Assembly (NCBI RefSeq): GCF_003316765.1 | Contig: NZ_NIJF01000107.1 | Location: 48,890-112,889 of the forward strand | DNA from: Bacillus sp. P14.5 | GTDB lineage: Bacteria > Bacillota > Bacilli > Bacillales > Bacillaceae_B | Reading direction: 5' to 3' | Length of the DNA: 64,000 bases | Translations under genes and position numbers: made by a program | Notes under the pieces: model-generated | What the model saw: the letters and a program-made list of their open reading frames with translations, nothing else | What the model was told of the DNA's origin: nothing | The model's database searches: none | Part shown: one piece after another, positions 63,544 through 64,000 of the stretch | How positions within the stretch are numbered: the first letter of the stretch is position 1 | Layout of the letters: each line of letters starts with the position of its first letter

Positions 63544-63618
63544 TGGCTCCGCAGGCAGGACTCGAACCTGCGACCGATCGGTTAACAGCCGATAGCTCTA
63601 CCACTGAGCTACTGCGGA
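63544..63618 (-). tRNA. tRNA-Asn(GTT)
   Basis: Anticodon loop CTGTTAA, encoded CCA. First tRNA after 5S. The order Asn-Ser-Glu-Val-fMet-Asp-Phe-Thr-Tyr-Trp-His-Gln-Gly-Cys-Leu-Gly follows B. subtilis trnD up to the last gene. Confidence 0.93.
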
Positions 63619-63627
63619 ATAATACTA

Positions 63628-63745
<118 letters not shown>

Positions 63746-63769
63746 ATTGTCTTTTTAGGGACAAGTACT

Positions 63770-63797
63770 ATTATAGCGAGTTTTATATTTTTTGCAA
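63770..63797 (-). promoter_or_regulatory. rRNA-type sigma-A promoter upstream of 5S
   Basis: TTGCAA (63797-63792) and a perfect TATAAT (63775-63770) are 16 bases apart on the minus strand, with the start expected about 18 bases before the 5S 5' end. It could transcribe 5S and all 16 tRNAs on its own. Confidence 0.75.
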
Positions 63798-63889
63798 GTG
63801 TTTTCTCAAAAAATTATTCACTCAAAACTAGATAAAGTATAAGAAGAAAGAAAAAGTATTCCGAGTTTCGCTGCATTTTGCAATCCAGC

Positions 63890-64000
63890 TCCGGCGGCTA
63901 GAGGCTCGGGGTCATATGTCATCAATCAGCCGAGGGCAATTACCGCCCTCATCTGCTTGCTGGCATATGCCTGTCGCCTCTGTTCAAGCCGCCTGCGCTT
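63890..64000. repeat. Dispersed palindromic repeat, cut by window edge
   Basis: From CAGCTCCGGCGGCTAGAGG to GCCGCCTGCGCTT the ends are partly complementary (CGGCGGCT / AGCCGCC) and an inner GCATATG/CATATGC-like pair adds stem. This resembles the CAGCTCC...GCGCTT family of intergenic repeats I recall in many Bacillus genomes. It separates 5S from whatever lies further upstream. Confidence 0.65.

Overview
The window is a stretch of a low-to-moderate GC, spore-forming Bacillaceae chromosome. The signs are strong GGAGG-type ribosome binding sites with frequent TTG and GTG starts, many rho-independent terminators, sporulation-linked genes (prkA, yhbH, a CotF-like coat protein), and blocks of genes collinear with the Bacillus subtilis yhc, yhb and trnD regions. 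No species can be named from sequence alone. I see no prophage, transposase or CRISPR array.

Layout. Positions 1-10 kb hold yhcY (partial), pgcA, yhcX, a disulfide oxidoreductase pair, a NERD-domain protein, yhcU and yhcT. Positions 10-22 kb hold a quinone reductase with an MhqR-like operator, an aldo/keto reductase, helD, mscL, two membrane proteins, a nitroreductase, rocB and a purine permease. Positions 22-32 kb hold lactate dehydrogenase behind a Rex operator, spore or surface proteins, proC, a frameshifted yhbH, and prkA. Positions 32-50 kb hold nfrA, trmL, yhbB, a glycerophosphodiesterase, a GltS-type symporter, queG and a collection of accessory enzymes (three APH-fold kinases, Nudix, MFS, HAD, SDR, GNAT, class I aldolase). 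Positions 50.5-61 kb hold a nine-gene catabolic operon on the minus strand: two ABC permeases, a sugar-binding lipoprotein, a YesM-type kinase with an AraC-type response regulator, ThuA, two Gfo/Idh dehydrogenases and a sugar isomerase. It has cre sites at both of its apparent promoters. Positions 61.8-63.8 kb hold 16 tRNA genes and a 5S rRNA with its own promoter.

The most unusual content is intergenic. At least seven gene-free stretches hold tandem arrays whose sequences are unrelated to one another. Nearly all have a unit of 51-53 bp (about five turns of B-DNA), and each unit carries a short inverted repeat. A separate diverged repeat of about 120-175 bp occurs three times in the first 5.5 kb. 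Two further GC-rich imperfect palindromes lie at 42.5 kb and 63.9 kb. Other notable points are a T-box leader in front of a lone GNAT acetyltransferase, an aldo/keto reductase without its catalytic Tyr, and an SDR without its catalytic Lys. Several genes are broken by what look like single-base deletions in A/T homopolymers (yhbH, the aldolase, a ClbS-like gene, a small exported-protein ORF), which may be a sequencing artefact.
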